This document shows, piece after piece, positions 33,859 through 46,329 of a stretch of 64,000 nucleotides of DNA. Origin of the DNA: Flammula alnicola (lineage: Eukaryota > Basidiomycota > Agaricomycetes > Agaricales > Strophariaceae); assembly GCA_015499995.1 (NCBI GenBank), contig JADNRV010000053.1, forward strand, positions 1-64,000. The letters run 5' to 3'. The notes under the pieces are model-generated. The model had not been told where the DNA came from. It saw nothing but the letters and a program-made list of their open reading frames with translations, and made no database searches. Position 1 is the stretch's first letter, and the number at the start of each line of letters is the position of its first letter. The position numbers and the translations under genes are program-made.

Positions 33859-35078
33859 ATGATCACCCTTTCAACGGCTTCCGCCTTTCTCCTCCTTTGC
33901 GCGTTCTTGGTCCACCCGTCTTTTGGATTAGTTGAAAGAGTAGTTCGCAGGCAACATCAGTACGCGTTGACTCTGTTCTTGATGATAGAATTTGAAGGCT
34001 AACATCATCACAAATACAGGGAGGAATGCAGTATGCCATTCAGTGCGAACCAAAGTCGAGTAATGCAAGCGGCATTTGACAAGGTGAAAGTTCGACGCCA
34101 GACATCCAGCTACGTCTTCGACGTGTACTTCAATGTCATTGCAGCGAACTTTACGTATCCTGGTGGATGGGTTCCGTGCGTATTCTCTCTGATTCTTTCG
34201 CGTACAATGGATGCTATGCTAACCTTGGAAGCAGCGACGCACAGATTACAGCTCAGATGGAGGCACTCAACAAAGGCTTTGCGGGAACTGGGATTCAATT
34301 TCGACATGTCGATACAATACGCATCCTCTCTTCACGTTATTTCCATGATATGAATGTCCCTGACACCCCCGAAAGGTAGGCGCCTTCGCGTCAGCTCTCG
34401 TTGCCTTGATAAACGCAGTTCCTGGTGTAGGCAGCAAATGATTCACGACTACGGATCAGTATTCCGTAAAGGGGGATCCAATACTTTGAATATTAACCTC
34501 ATCGGGTACGCCATCCGACCCATATTCGTGTCTGCTTTGCTTTGCCAAGCATATACCTTTTTCCCTCGCAGATTCTCGGTTTATGACGAAACCTATGGAT
34601 TTGGCCTACTACCTTCTGGGTATTCCGAAAACCCTCAGCTTGATGGGGTGTACGTTCGCTATACCTCCCTGCCTGGTGGATCGGGCCCATATCGACAGGG
34701 GAAAATCGTCGTGCACGAAGGGGGTCATTGGCTCGGTCTATTGCACACATTCCAAGTAAGTCATTTTATTTGGTTGACTCGATTTAAACGACCTTTTTTG
34801 CCTTTAGGGCGGCTGTGACGGCGATGGAGATGGCGTAGCTGATACACCTGCTGAGGCCAGTCCTGCTTCGGGCTGCCCAAAAGGCCGGGATACGTGTGCA
34901 GGACCTGGACTCGATCCTATTCGTATGTTTTTAACCTTGTCTTATCTAATATTCATATTAACGATACCCTTTTTCGTTAGATAACTTTATGGATTATTCT
35001 GACGAAGATTGCAGAAATTCGTTTACAGAGGGCCAAATCACCCGCATGCACAGCGCTATTCTAGCTTATCGTTCTTAA
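33859..35078 (+). CDS. Secreted M43B metalloprotease (copy C)
   Basis: Third member of the family, opposite in orientation to copies A and B. Exons 33859-33959, 34020-34175, 34232-34375, 34431-34505, 34572-34755, 34808-34922 and 34981-35078 sum to 873 bp, 290 residues. A signal peptide ([20 protein letters not shown]) is followed by [20 protein letters not shown], then the zinc motif [14 protein letters not shown] and Met-turn [10 protein letters not shown]. It is nearly identical to copy A over the mature part, and even intron ends (ctaaccttggaag) are shared, pointing to a recent inverted duplication or gene conversion. No break is seen. Confidence 0.87.
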
Positions 35079-35175
35079 TTTTTCATGATTCAAGCTGACA
35101 ACTCAGCAAAGACTGCAATCGCAACCGGACTATAGTATAATATTGCAAGACGAGTAGCCAAGGCAATAGAAAAGA

Positions 35176-36098
35176 CTAGAAAGGACAGATGGTCTTCCAT
35201 AGTTCCATTTCAACTGCTAGTTCTTGTCGATACTGTGGAAGAGCTTGCGTAAAAGCATTGACCCATGCCACGTAGCGCTGCCGACGCCACAACGCTGTCG
35301 TGAGCTCCCAGTATTCAGGCATCCATGCTGCACATTGCCAATCAATTAGCCCTGTCGGTCTAAAATGAGCATCGACAAGAATGTTGTTCGGCGACAAATC
35401 GCCGTGAGTGAGGCATATGCGGTAACGTTTTTGACGCACGGATTGCGCAAGAGCCGAGATTGTTGAGTCGCTGCTAGGCCGGAGTGTACAGAAAGCTTGC
35501 GCATGAAAGACGTCCTGAGATTCAAAAGGGCCCACGCGACTGTCGAACTTGATTCGATAGCTCGAGAAGTCTCCACCCAGAAAGCCGCAAACTGAGCCAT
35601 TGGCACCGGGCGGCGTTAGGCTGCGGAGCTGGGTGAGCCAGTCACTCATGGTATTGCTGAATACTGAAAGCTGTTCTGGGGATAGCGTGTCGAGGCTGCC
35701 TTCCATGTCAGCGAGCGGCCGACCAGGAACTCGCGTCATTAGAAAGAGGGAGCCGATGCTGTCGTCCTTGGTGATGTCGAGGATGGTTGGGACAGGGATA
35801 GATGTATTCATGGACACATATTGGGTGGCGAGTGCTTCGATAACGTTTGAATCCTCGCCAGCTTTGGCATAGAGCCCGAAAGGAAGGCGGAAAACGCTAG
35901 GAGATGATGTCTGCTCGCCGACGCGCATCACACATCGGTAAACGGACATCCTGAGGGTCTGAGGCATGCGAAGCCACAATGCCCACATGAAACTGGATAT
36001 TGTAGGTCGTCTGCTGAAGGTTAGAAATCCACGGAACATAACATTCTATAATCCACTGACCTGCGATAAAAGAACTGGCTGGGGTCGATATCTACCAT
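35176..36098 (-). CDS. APH-like phosphotransferase (kinase-fold) protein
   Basis: Small-molecule kinase fold of the aminoglycoside phosphotransferase / choline kinase superfamily. Exons 36098-36061 and 36013-35176 sum to 876 bp, 291 residues. The catalytic loop is LTHGDLSPNNILVD (Brenner motif HxDxxxxN) and the metal-binding motif GLIDWQCA, with WMPEYWELTTALW after it. The ATP-binding start (LFLMTRVPGRPLADM) is recognisable. Fungi carry many such genes of unknown substrate; antibiotic resistance should not be assumed. Its start lies only about 180 bp beyond the stop of the NACHT-WD40 gene on the same strand. Confidence 0.8.
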
Positions 36099-36281
36099 GG
36101 TTTACGAGAAAGGAATGCCACAATTGAACAATGGGTTATTGCCAATAAGGGTGTTATGGCCGCAATAGGAATGCTACGACAGACTACGGGAAAAATATAG
36201 GTTTGCTGATGGATGTATTGGAGATTCAATGGTACTGTGATAATAATGGAAACTCTAGCGAAAATACATCGGAGTATTTAG

Positions 36282-39200
36282 TTAGGAGAAATAACACTCA
36301 GACCATTTCTTGCCAATGGAAAGATGGCCATAGTGAATGAGAGCGGTGCCTTCAGGACTGATAACAAGTGTGTTATAAGGAGGATAGGGCAGATGGGTAC
36401 GAAAGTGGGGTGATATCCAAAAAAAGAGGACATTGTCAGCAGTTATCCATCCATCTTGCTTGAATGTGAAATTTTCTACGGGCAGAATATCACGGTGTAT
36501 CTGACGAGATAATAGAGAAGCATTTACTGAGATGTCAGTGAGGGTTTCAGTGACGCCATCACCAGTGCGCGCATCCCATACTCGGATGGTTTGATCACCA
36601 GAGGCAGAGACGACACGGTTGCCGTCAGGAGAGAATGCAACTGAATGGACTGAATCTGTGTGCCCTTGGAATGGTCCAGCAACAGTGTCGCCAGTGTGTG
36701 TATCCAATACTCGGATGGTATGATCATAAGAGCCAAAGGCGATGCGGGTGCCATCAGGGGATAGTGCAACTGACGAGACTGAACCTGTGCGCCCTTTGAA
36801 TGGTCCAACGATGGTGTCGCCAGTGCGTGCATCCCATACTCGAATGGTTTCATCGTCAGAGCCAGAAACGATACGGGTGCCATCAGGGAAGAATGCAACT
36901 GATCTGACCAAACCTGTGTGCCCTTCAAACGGTCCAGCGATGGTATCACCGGTGTGTGCATCCCATACTCGGACGGTTTCATCACCGGAGCCAGAGACGA
37001 TGCGGGTGCCATCAGGAGATAATGCAAGTGACAAGACTGAACCTGTGTGACCTTTGAGTGGTCCAACGATGGTGTCACCAGTGTATGCATCCCATACTCG
37101 GATGGTTTGATCACCGGAGCCAGAGACAATGTGAGTGCCATCGGAAGAGAATGAAACTGAGCAGACCAAACTTGTGTGCCCTTCAAATGGTCCAGCGACG
37201 GTGTTGCCCGTGTATGATTCCCATACTCGAATGGTATGATCATCGGAGCCAGAGACAATGTGGGTGCCGTCTGGAGAGAATGCAACCGACCAGACCCTAC
37301 TTGTGTGCCCTTTGAATGGTCCAGTGATGATGTCGCCAGTGCGTGCATCCCATACTCGGATGGTTGCATCACTGGAGCCGGAGGCGATGCGGGCGCCATC
37401 AGGAGAGAATGCAACTGACCTGACCCAACTTGTATGCCCTTCAAGCAGTCTAGCAATAGTGTCACCAGTGCGTGCGTCCCATACTCGGATGGTTTCATCA
37501 CTGGATCCAGAGACGATGCGGGTGCCATCAGGAGATAATGCAACCGACGGGACTGAACCTGTGTGCCCTTTGAATGGTCCAGCAACAGTGCCGCCAGTGC
37601 GTGCGTCCCATACTCGGATGGTTTGATCACTGGAGCCAGAGATGATGCGGGTGCCATCAGGAGATAATGCAAGTGACCAGACCAGACCTGTGTGCCCTTC
37701 AAATGGACCAGCGACGGTGTTACCAGTGCATGAATCCCATACTCGAATGGTATGATCATCGGAGCCAGAGGCGATGCGGGTGCCATCAGGAGAGAATGCA
37801 ACTGACCAGACCCAACCTGTGTGCCCTTTGAATGGTCCAGCGACAGTGTCACCAGTGCATGCATCCCATACTCGGATGGTTTGATCGTTGGAGCCAGAGA
37901 CAATGCGGGTGCCATCAGGAGAGAACGCAACTGAATGGACTGAATCTGTGTGTCCTGTGAACGGTCCAGCAACAGTGTCGCCAGTGCATGCATCCCATAT
38001 TCGGATGGTTCGATCACTGGAACCAGAGACGACGTGAATGCCATTGGGAGAGAATGCAACCGACCAGACAGGATATGTGTGCCCTTTGAACGGTCCAGCG
38101 ATGGTATCGCCAGTGTGTGCATCCCATACTCGGATGGTTGCATCGCCGGAGCCAGAGACAACGCGGGTGCCATCAGAAGAGAATGCGACTGACCTGACCC
38201 AACTTGTGTGCCCTTTGAACGGTCCAGCGATGATGTCGCCAGTGCGTGCATCCCATACTCGGATGTTTGTGTCATCAGAGCCAGAGACAATGCGGGTGCC
38301 GTCGGGAGAGAATGCAACCGACGAGACCGATGAATCTGTTTTCCATACTCCGATAGCTGCACTTGGCGATTGCTCCACCACACTCCCTTTTACATCTATC
38401 AGCCCTCGCGTGTGTCCCCTGTAGTTTTTATACACAGAACTGGACCTTGGACAGAACGGCAATCCTGAGATGTAGATATGTGGTGTGCTACGCGTACATG
38501 CCCCAGCTGCAAAGCGCGTTATAAATGCTTCCGCATCAGCCACTTGTTTCCGCGTATCGATATGAGATTCCTTTTACTTGATCTCAGTTTGAAAATCGAC
38601 ATCGTGGGCGCATTGACTCACCTTTGGCAACCAGTGCTGTACCTGGCGCAGTATCTCTGCACCTATCGCCATGCGTCGTTCAAGGTTAAGTACCTCCATC
38701 CAGAACAACAGTCGGTGGGTCAGAAATTCAACGAGCCTTTCGTAGACCGAGACTGTGAAATCTCCTTGTCGAAGATGCTCACCCCAGTACCGACATGCAT
38801 ATGAGACGGCAGCAGAGATGGAATTCTCGATTCGTTCCTGCAAGTCCAAAACATCCTCGTCGAACACGAATGACGATTCGAGCTTGCAGATATTGAATCG
38901 CAGCTGTGCCTTCATCACGTTGAAGCAACCATTGGCAAGGATTTCATTGTGCTGAGCCGTTTCGCAGTGGAACTCCCCTGATCGAAGTTTATTGAAAAGG
39001 TAATCGGGAAATGATGCATGGAAAGGGGAAACTAGTCCCTGCACGCCCTCTTGTACATGTAGTATCGATCGCAGCGGCTGCAATGAAAAGCGAACTTGCT
39101 CTTCAGTGAGGCTAAGAAGCGACGCCAGTGTTTGGACAGTCATCGGTTCCTTTGCGCATACCACTGTCCACAGCGTAAGTAGAATATCGTTCGCCTCCTG

Positions 39201-41075
39201 CTCTTCGAGGCGCTTAGGATCAACAGCTGCAGAAAGAATGCTCGTGTATAATCCATTGAGTTCGTCATGCTGTTTGGTCGACCCAGAGACCATTCCCAGC
39301 ACTGTCCGCAAGCGAGCGCTGGAGTTCACGCCAAAATCGCCTGGATGAATATATCGCACAGCGGTCGCGGCATAAATGAACAACTTCCCGGCAAGCTTTG
39401 CAAGACGTTCCACTTCGTTGGGCGATGGAGATGGGGACATGGATCCAAGCGCCTCGGTGAGAAACTTTTTGATGTCCGCTTCCACGATCGATTCTTCGAT
39501 GTCGTGCAGATGTAGTACAGAACGCGAATATCCTGGCGCCAACATCTTCTCACGAATCGCAGGCTCCGGTCGACTTGTGACGAAGAACTTGATGGGCAGG
39601 TCCGCTGCGAGCTTCAGCAATGTTTCAAGAAATAGCCGGAATGCGTCGCCATTGTCGCACTCGTCCAACGCGTCGATCACAACGACCACGCCTTCTGGCA
39701 TCGCAGTTTTCGCCTCTTGCATGGGCTTTTGCACGAGCTTCTCGAACTGCCATTTGACGTTTAGCTTGCTGGCCTCCGGCTTCTCTTCTAGGACTTTGCA
39801 CAGAGTCGATCGAAAGGCAGGAGAGTATTGAGCGAGTTGGTAGGCGAGGCTGGGCACGATGTTGCTGACATCGCGGCACAAGGGTGAGATACGGGAACAG
39901 AAATAGTTGCCGCCTAGTCGCCTGTTCTCCTCCAACCACTCGCACAAGCTGTATACGATCGTCGTCTTGCCAGTCCCCGCCATCCCGTTCATCCAATACA
40001 CCTTAGCCCCTTTCGGATCTATGACCCAGCCTTTTATATCTTCTAGGATCTTCTCGCGCGTCTCCGCAGTGCACCCGCGTCGCTTGATAGTCGTGGAATA
40101 GTTCGAGTTATATCGCGCGTCGTCCACTGGGGACAGGTCTTTAAGGAATGCTGTCTACCAGTGGAATGTCAACTTAGTTATCGATGCTTGGTCAGATCAT
40201 CCTACCTCGCGCAGTTTTCTTGTATCTTGCCAAGTTCGAAGACAAATGTCGCTCTACCACTCTGTCAGACCTCGGCACCCAATACGACTTGTTGTGTACT
40301 CACTTGCAGTTGACGAAACAATGACTCTATCTGACGATACCGCTGGATCACATCCCCCTGGTCCTGATTCGCTTCAACTGTTCGCGTTATCTTGCCGCGA
40401 TCTTGCTGTTGGCCAATGTGTTTCAATTCCGCTTTGATTGATCTGCAAAGTTTGTCACTAACACCCGACGCCTGGGCGAACATTTGACACTCACTCCATA
40501 ATGCGTGCAACGCTGCCATTAACGTCTTCCGCGACGAGGTTGGTTACATACGGGACCAGAGTGTTCGCCATACTTGTGAGTTCCATCGCAAGTTTTTCAT
40601 ATTCTTCATGATTACCTGCGACTGCCTGCGATGTAAATCAGATAAGGTAAAGAGTGTTGAATCCACAACCATAACCTACTTGTGTCAGATTCAGACAGGC
40701 GACTAACCCACCGACAACCGACTGTAGAGGAGGACACGCAGATGCACTCTTTTCCAGAAGCCTGAGCGCTGTTTCCAGCCCGTTCCATGCTACACTCCAA
40801 GCCTTCTTGAGTTTGACGGAAGTATTGGATTCAGGGTGAGAAGAGGACTGTTGAGAGGATGGGCGGGATGTTCGCAATATAGCGTCCTCAGTTCGATTCC
40901 CTAGTACCACCACCGGCGTCTCGCTGAGTTTAGCGGTAGTCGGCAATATAGCGTCTCGACCACGTCGCAGCACCTTTGCAAAGCGCTTGGGAATTTTTGG
41001 TGGAGGGGGAGATGGCATCGTAGTCGAGGAAGTGGGGAGATCTGATAGCGCTCGTACTCGTAGTCCTGGGTACAT
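36282..41075 (-). CDS. NACHT-WD40 STAND NTPase (NLR-like, 14 WD repeats)
   Basis: Fungal NLR-like protein of the HET-E/HNWD architecture, in which near-identical WD repeats are thought to bind ligands and NACHT drives oligomerisation. Exons 41075-40680, 40625-40495, 40442-40304, 40253-40206, 40154-38622 and 38570-36282 sum to 4,536 bp, 1,511 residues. The N-terminus is helical (WNGLETALRLLEKSAS; AVAGNHEEYEKLAMELTSMA), a common agaric N-terminal domain. Walker A is MAGTGKTTIVYSL (about 290-305) and Walker B VVVVIDALDECDNG (about 395). Fourteen WD repeats of 43 residues follow, then a short tail with FKQDGWI. The 51-bp intron at 38621-38571 joins NACHT to WD in frame (WLPK, then ESHIDTRKQ). The start could instead be ATG 41018. 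No frameshift is seen, so it is probably functional. Confidence 0.88.
36540..38390 (-). repeat. Fourteen 129-bp WD40-coding repeats
   Basis: Direct repeats of 129 bp, each coding GHTxxVxSVAFSPDGTRIVS and then GSxDxTIRVWDARTGDTxAGPFx. They are far more alike at the DNA level than the rest of the gene, and changes cluster at the few positions after GHT and around GSxD. Fourteen repeats would make two seven-bladed propellers. Confidence 0.85.
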
Positions 41076-41437
41076 GGGATGGGCACGAGGCGCAAGCTTG
41101 TCATTCAAATAAAGATCGTTTAATCGCAAAGCCTGTTTAATCACACGGACCTTAACCATGCACAAGAGTTTAAATAAAACCCATATGGTTACGGCCCAAG
41201 GGAGATGGGAATATCGTGTCCAGTAAACTTTGAGTAAACTCGAGCGCGTTCTGCAGCAATGCTTGCATCCCACTAGGAGCCTCACTGATCCTGTTGCTTT
41301 CTACCAGCCTCACTTTTCTTTGTTAGAGAGCTCACGTCGTGGAAAGTCTGCGCCATCTCCTAGAAACTTCGCCTTCATACGAAAATTTCTCTTCATTCGT
41401 TACTTCTGTATCAAGGGTGTCCCGGAATTTTAACAAC

Positions 41438-41665
41438 GACACGGAGTCGGGGTTTACCAGCTCCTGCCGGTCCGTAGAGGGCGCCAGAGAAATAGGTGAA
41501 GGTTGGTTGGATCATGCGCCCAATCTGACATCCTCTGCAGGACGGCCTGACGCGTGCGTATGACATTTTGGAAGGTTGTCCAAAGGTCGTCTCATTCCAG
41601 TTCGTCAAAGTCACGCAAAGCTCCAGGAGCAATATGCCTACGGAGCATATCCAAGGTTGTCATTA
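41438..41665 (-). pseudogene. NACHT NTPase fragment ending at the P-loop
   Basis: The minus strand reads LDMLRRHIAPGALRDFDELE, a stop, then WTTFQNVIRTRQAVLQRMSDWAHDPTNL, and in a shifted frame LYGPAGAGKP. It matches the start of the NACHT gene at 8894-11112 (LRKHIAPGAFHN; LYGPAGAGKS). It holds an in-frame stop and a frameshift and stops just after Walker A. Confidence 0.7.
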
Positions 41666-44600
41666 CTCGCTCGCAAATCAAGGTGACTCGTACCTAGGCT
41701 AGATCGACCCCTTCTCTCAAATTCTCCATCCCTCTCTCAGAATCCCAAGCGGAAATCGTAAACTGAGTAAGATTATGCTTTGCCGTACTTTGGAAGATAC
41801 TCTGTGGGCATCGGTGGCGGCTGTAACGACTCTCAAGGCAGACAGTAGTGGAAGATAAAAAAAGGAGCCCGGAGGCTAACCCGATGACGGGGTTAAGGCT
41901 TGTTGATGCTTATGTCATTGTATCCCTCCTTCTTACACCACCGTTCCCGTGTGGCCATCAATCGGACACTTTCCTGCAGATCGCCGTTTGACATGCCCCC
42001 GGACAACCAAAAGAGGACCGGCGGAATAGCCATTTGGCATTTGTGTCCCGGCAACCGAAACACGTATCTTGTTACGTCCGTGCGGCGTCGGCAGTATACA
42101 ACCCTGGCTATTCGGACCAGAATGTTGTAAGTATGTCCCACTCCCTGACCTTGGGACATCTGCCCTGGATACGTCTGCAGGACATCCGCACAAATGTCCC
42201 AAGGGTGTCTCTTTGAACTTAGACGATTTTTTTGGAACTTGTCGCGTTCTTGGGGAGACTGTGACATAACATGTTGCCACGTCTCCGTCACTCTTGTTCG
42301 CTTTCAACCACCATCATCCCCCTTGCCCAATATTAATGCCTCCCCCGACAAACCTTCGTTGCTCGCTGTCCCCGTGCCCGCAACAGCCATCGCGCTCATA
42401 ACGGCGACCACCCAGCCACCCGTGGCCGCCGTATTGAAGCCTTTCATCTCCCTGTGTTCCGTCCACCTTCTCGACTTCCTCTAGCTTCCTATCTCAAACC
42501 TTGATGCCAGGGTTCCATCCTCTCTTCGTCTATTAGCACATACCATCCAATGCCACCATCCTATGGTTGCACCTCTTCCTTACATACCCTTTCCTTTCTT
42601 CTCTCCCCCTTTCTTTCTTTTTCTATAGATCTGTATGTCATCTAGTTAGTATGCTCCCTACATGGTTTCCATGTGTATGTAGATATGTACAACGCAATGA
42701 ATATCTCGTTTGACTATGAACCAGCAGTGGAAAATAGGAGAATTATATTTTACCCCAAATTGGATAGCTACAGGAAAACTAGTGGACAGCCAGGACCCCG
42801 CTGACATCGTTTGGATGGCTCTCAGATATGCAAGTTTGATGTCGAATGGATATCTGACGGCCAGACATCCAGCGGACATATGCAGGACTTTCTCCCAGGG
42901 ATATCCCCCTGCCTATCCTGGTGATGTCCGGCGGCCGGATGTTTTTTGGACATTCCAAACCGGGCGGTGGTGTACCTCCAACAGTAAGTTGTAGAGGCGA
43001 GTCTTCGTCTCGTAAAAGTTAACGTATTTTTGTTCTATGCTGGTTTGACCCCTCTTCAGCCATGCCGTCAACTAGACTTTATGTAACAGCAAAAACTACC
43101 CCATACTCCATCAACGCCCTAGAATCTGTTCGATACCGGTTGCGCTCGGGTTCAAACCGAAGAGCAACTTTCAATAATTTTTCTAAGTATTTTCAGTATT
43201 GTGTCGCCTCGAAGACGGCGAATATCCGACGCCTCTACTACTGCACCCCCAATGAACAATCAACGAGGGATCAAGAACACAGTGACTAATAACTACCCCT
43301 CTACTGTGCCTCCAATCCGGTGTTCTGTTCTCGGATCGCCAGCAAACCTATCTTTGGTGCGCAGCAAATCATTCCAATGTATCACTTTGCGTGCAATTCG
43401 GGGGGAATTCGGGTCGAATTACGGCGTCCTTTTCCAGACGCCTATCGACACAATTCTTTCACGCGTTGCAATTTGGAGGATGAATCGGACAACCTCAGTT
43501 CATAAATCTCGGTCTACCAGGCAATCGATTTGGCACCTCGCTGTTCCTGCTCTCTGATACTCACGCGAGCGAACCATGGCAAGAGACATCCAGTCCTCAT
43601 GACACTGGGGTGCTAAACATAGGATTTGTCAAATGCTTGGCAGCCCTTGATTAACTGGTGACAACAATCGATGATCTACGACTCACTCCCATTCACTCAA
43701 GCTACTTACCACTGCTACCAAATTTATCCCTCTCCTTGATGCATAGCTTCCGGGATTACTCTGCTCAAGAAGCGCCGCTCAACCTCTAGACTGGTTTAAG
43801 GTTTCCGTTAGTGCTTGCCACTGCCTGCCAGTGGACGCGTCGACATCGTCATCTTTGAACTTGGTAATTTGCAAATCCATTGACATGTCTCAATATTGAT
43901 TCACCTAGGAGATCATTATCTCTAGCGTTCAATCTTGTTTACATCCCTCCTTATACAGGGTGACAGGAGGGCAGTGAGCGGCATGGCCTTGTACTTGGAC
44001 AGCGAGGTCTTTTTGCCGTTCTAAAGATAGCTGGGCAAGTACTCACGAACACTACAAAATGGCGCCTTTTCCGATGACTGAACGTCTCCCTCCCCCGTTC
44101 AATATTATCCTCCTTCGTGCAGCGAAAAAATGACTCAAAGTCCCTTCATTGGAATTCGAATGGGCATTTTCAGTATGTTATTTGATCATTAAAAACCTGG
44201 ATGTAGCTAAAATATCCGTGTTTACAAGTGGTCTGCACTATCCAGAGTCTAATTCTCGTTTCGACGGAATTCAGTGTATCGGAGCATATAACCGAAACCT
44301 ATTTGAAAATGGCCCTTTTTACCTCTTGCCTGTCTACACTAATGTTTTCGGTTATGTAAGTGAATCACCCAATTTGAGATACATAAGTGGTACTGATGCA
44401 CCTTCTTAGGGTTGTACTCTCTTTCCTTAGAAAGTTTGAAAACGCACCCATTTTCTACATCGTTTCTGAACTCCCCATCATCTGTGAGAATCTTTATTTT
44501 CGTTGTCTTTCAATCTTCTCACCTCCGAGAAGGTACGATATGGATATTGTGGGTGGTCACGGCTGCCCTTGCAATACAGAAGATGCGAACATTTGTCCCT

Positions 44601-46329
44601 CCTGGTAGCCCTTCTGGTACCTGCAAATTATTCGTCTCCCATGGGCGCTCATTCACATAGCACTACACATATTTCGGGTGGTCACGGTAGCGAGGCTTGC
44701 AATCCAGAAGATACGAGTATATATCCCCAGTGGCCCCCCCGCTCCCTGCAAATTTTTCATCTCCCGTGAGCCCTGGTTCACATAGATGACAACTTTCCCA
44801 CTAACGTTATGAAATACCGGGCGCACAGAAAGCGACATACGAAAGTGTGAGCAATTGCTTTCAATCGAGGATCTGGCGATTGTCATCTTTGCATTTCGTG
44901 CGTGATATTTTCAAACTCTAGTTCTGCATTCACACTCAAATTGGGCTTGGGCTGTCAGTGACGGTATACATTATGGTCGTGCTGACCTCTGCCACTGTCG
45001 TCCACTTCCGCGGTGACACTCGAGTGTGGTTCCGAAGCGTCGCCCACCTGAGGGTCACGAACAATGGGCAGTCTAATCCGCCGATTCCTCTAACTCAGCA
45101 GATGGCGCACCCTCAGCCACCTCCGGCAGCACATGCTCCATCCGCCCCCATCGCTCAAACCTGACGAGAAATTTCTTGCCATGGAATGTACGGCGCTCAA
45201 AATTGGCACCACCTCGAATCAGTGAGGTTTCTCAACCTCTTTATCTCCGACTACATAACTTGCCATATCACAGCATTTTGAAGTTATTACCACCTTTTCT
45301 ATGGTTGTCGCCGTTTTCATTTCAAAGTTCAGCGCCGCATGGGTCCAAAATTTACCACACTACACCTTGCAACTTAGCTTTTATGTAACTACCCATTCGA
45401 AGGGTTTCGAACAGGTTTTCTTACACAAGACGTTAGCCGCTTTTGATTTATTCGGTTTTTGAGGTTTTTTGCACTCTAAACATTAGGAGAAGTTGCAGGT
45501 CGCTCTACTTCTACTAGTACCTACAGTACGTATAATACTTAGGATTTCATTCACATAAATATCATAAATTCGCCATATCTCAAAAGGCAGCTGGCAACAA
45601 AATAATTGATTCAAGGCGACGAGGGGCTTGACAGGCTCCTGCGTATTTCGCACCTAGTCTCGCACTCCTCACAGACCCGTCTTGACGTGCGTGTAACTTG
45701 TATAAAGCAATCAAAAAAGAAAAGCACACTGGAATTACATACAACACTGCAGAGTACGTTCTCAACCGACGAGTTCCCATATGATCATCTCTAGAATGGC
45801 ATAAAGTTGAACAACTAAACCATATTGCCTTGAAAACGGGATGTCATTTCGCGCTATCTCATCTCTCATTATAGTCCTTACCAGACCACGGTAAATCTAG
45901 AGAGGTTACTGGGTGATTACATTAGACATAACAAAAACCGACCTATATTGATGCAATGCCGTGATCTCATCTTCGCCCTTGTGAAGTATGTATTATGAGA
46001 CCAAGAGGGTATATAATCTGTTTGTTGGCGCAGGTATTATCGTACACTTGTATACGTTTATTTCTGACTCGATAAAATACGAGTATGAGTACATGGTAAA
46101 GGTAGATGACAAGGGTGTGGTACACATGTACATTGAGGACGAGACATGCAAGGAATATAGATACACCTCCAGACGGAAACAAGCGTCTCGATCGATGGGG
46201 CTAGGATGATACATGCATGTTGGTGGGTGGCTGTTGGATAGTGATGATATACGGTCAATGATGGTAGGTCTAGGGTGTGCAAGAAAGGAAGAAAGGAAAG
46301 AAACATGGAACATAAAAGAGCGTAAGCGT
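41666..46329. other. Gene-poor repeat-rich stretch
   Basis: 4.7 kb with no gene I can support. 41940-42200 and 42780-42960 share many ggacat/gacatcc words and look like pieces of one decayed repeat. Pyrimidine-rich blocks occur near 42570-42620. Several ORFs of 60-130 codons lack start context, splice sites or motifs. Confidence 0.4.
44547..44786 (+). repeat. Diverged tandem duplication, about 125-bp unit
   Basis: Two copies share the order gggtggtcacgg, cttgcaat.cagaagat, ctgcaaatt, tcatctccc and attcacatag, at about 44547-44663 and 44674-44786. Identity is perhaps 70% by eye. Confidence 0.6.

Noticed and set aside
35176..36098. Reading the APH-fold gene as antibiotic resistance
   Set aside because: The fold is shared by many fungal kinases with other or unknown substrates; nothing here points to aminoglycosides.
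36524..38383. 619-codon ORF in another minus-strand frame over the WD repeats, plus several plus-strand ORFs there
   Set aside because: Shadows of the repeated WD40 coding sequence; repeats free of stops in one frame are often free in others.
41893..42960. Possible transposon with ggacatcc words at both ends
   Set aside because: The shared words are short and I found neither clear terminal inverted repeats nor a target duplication.
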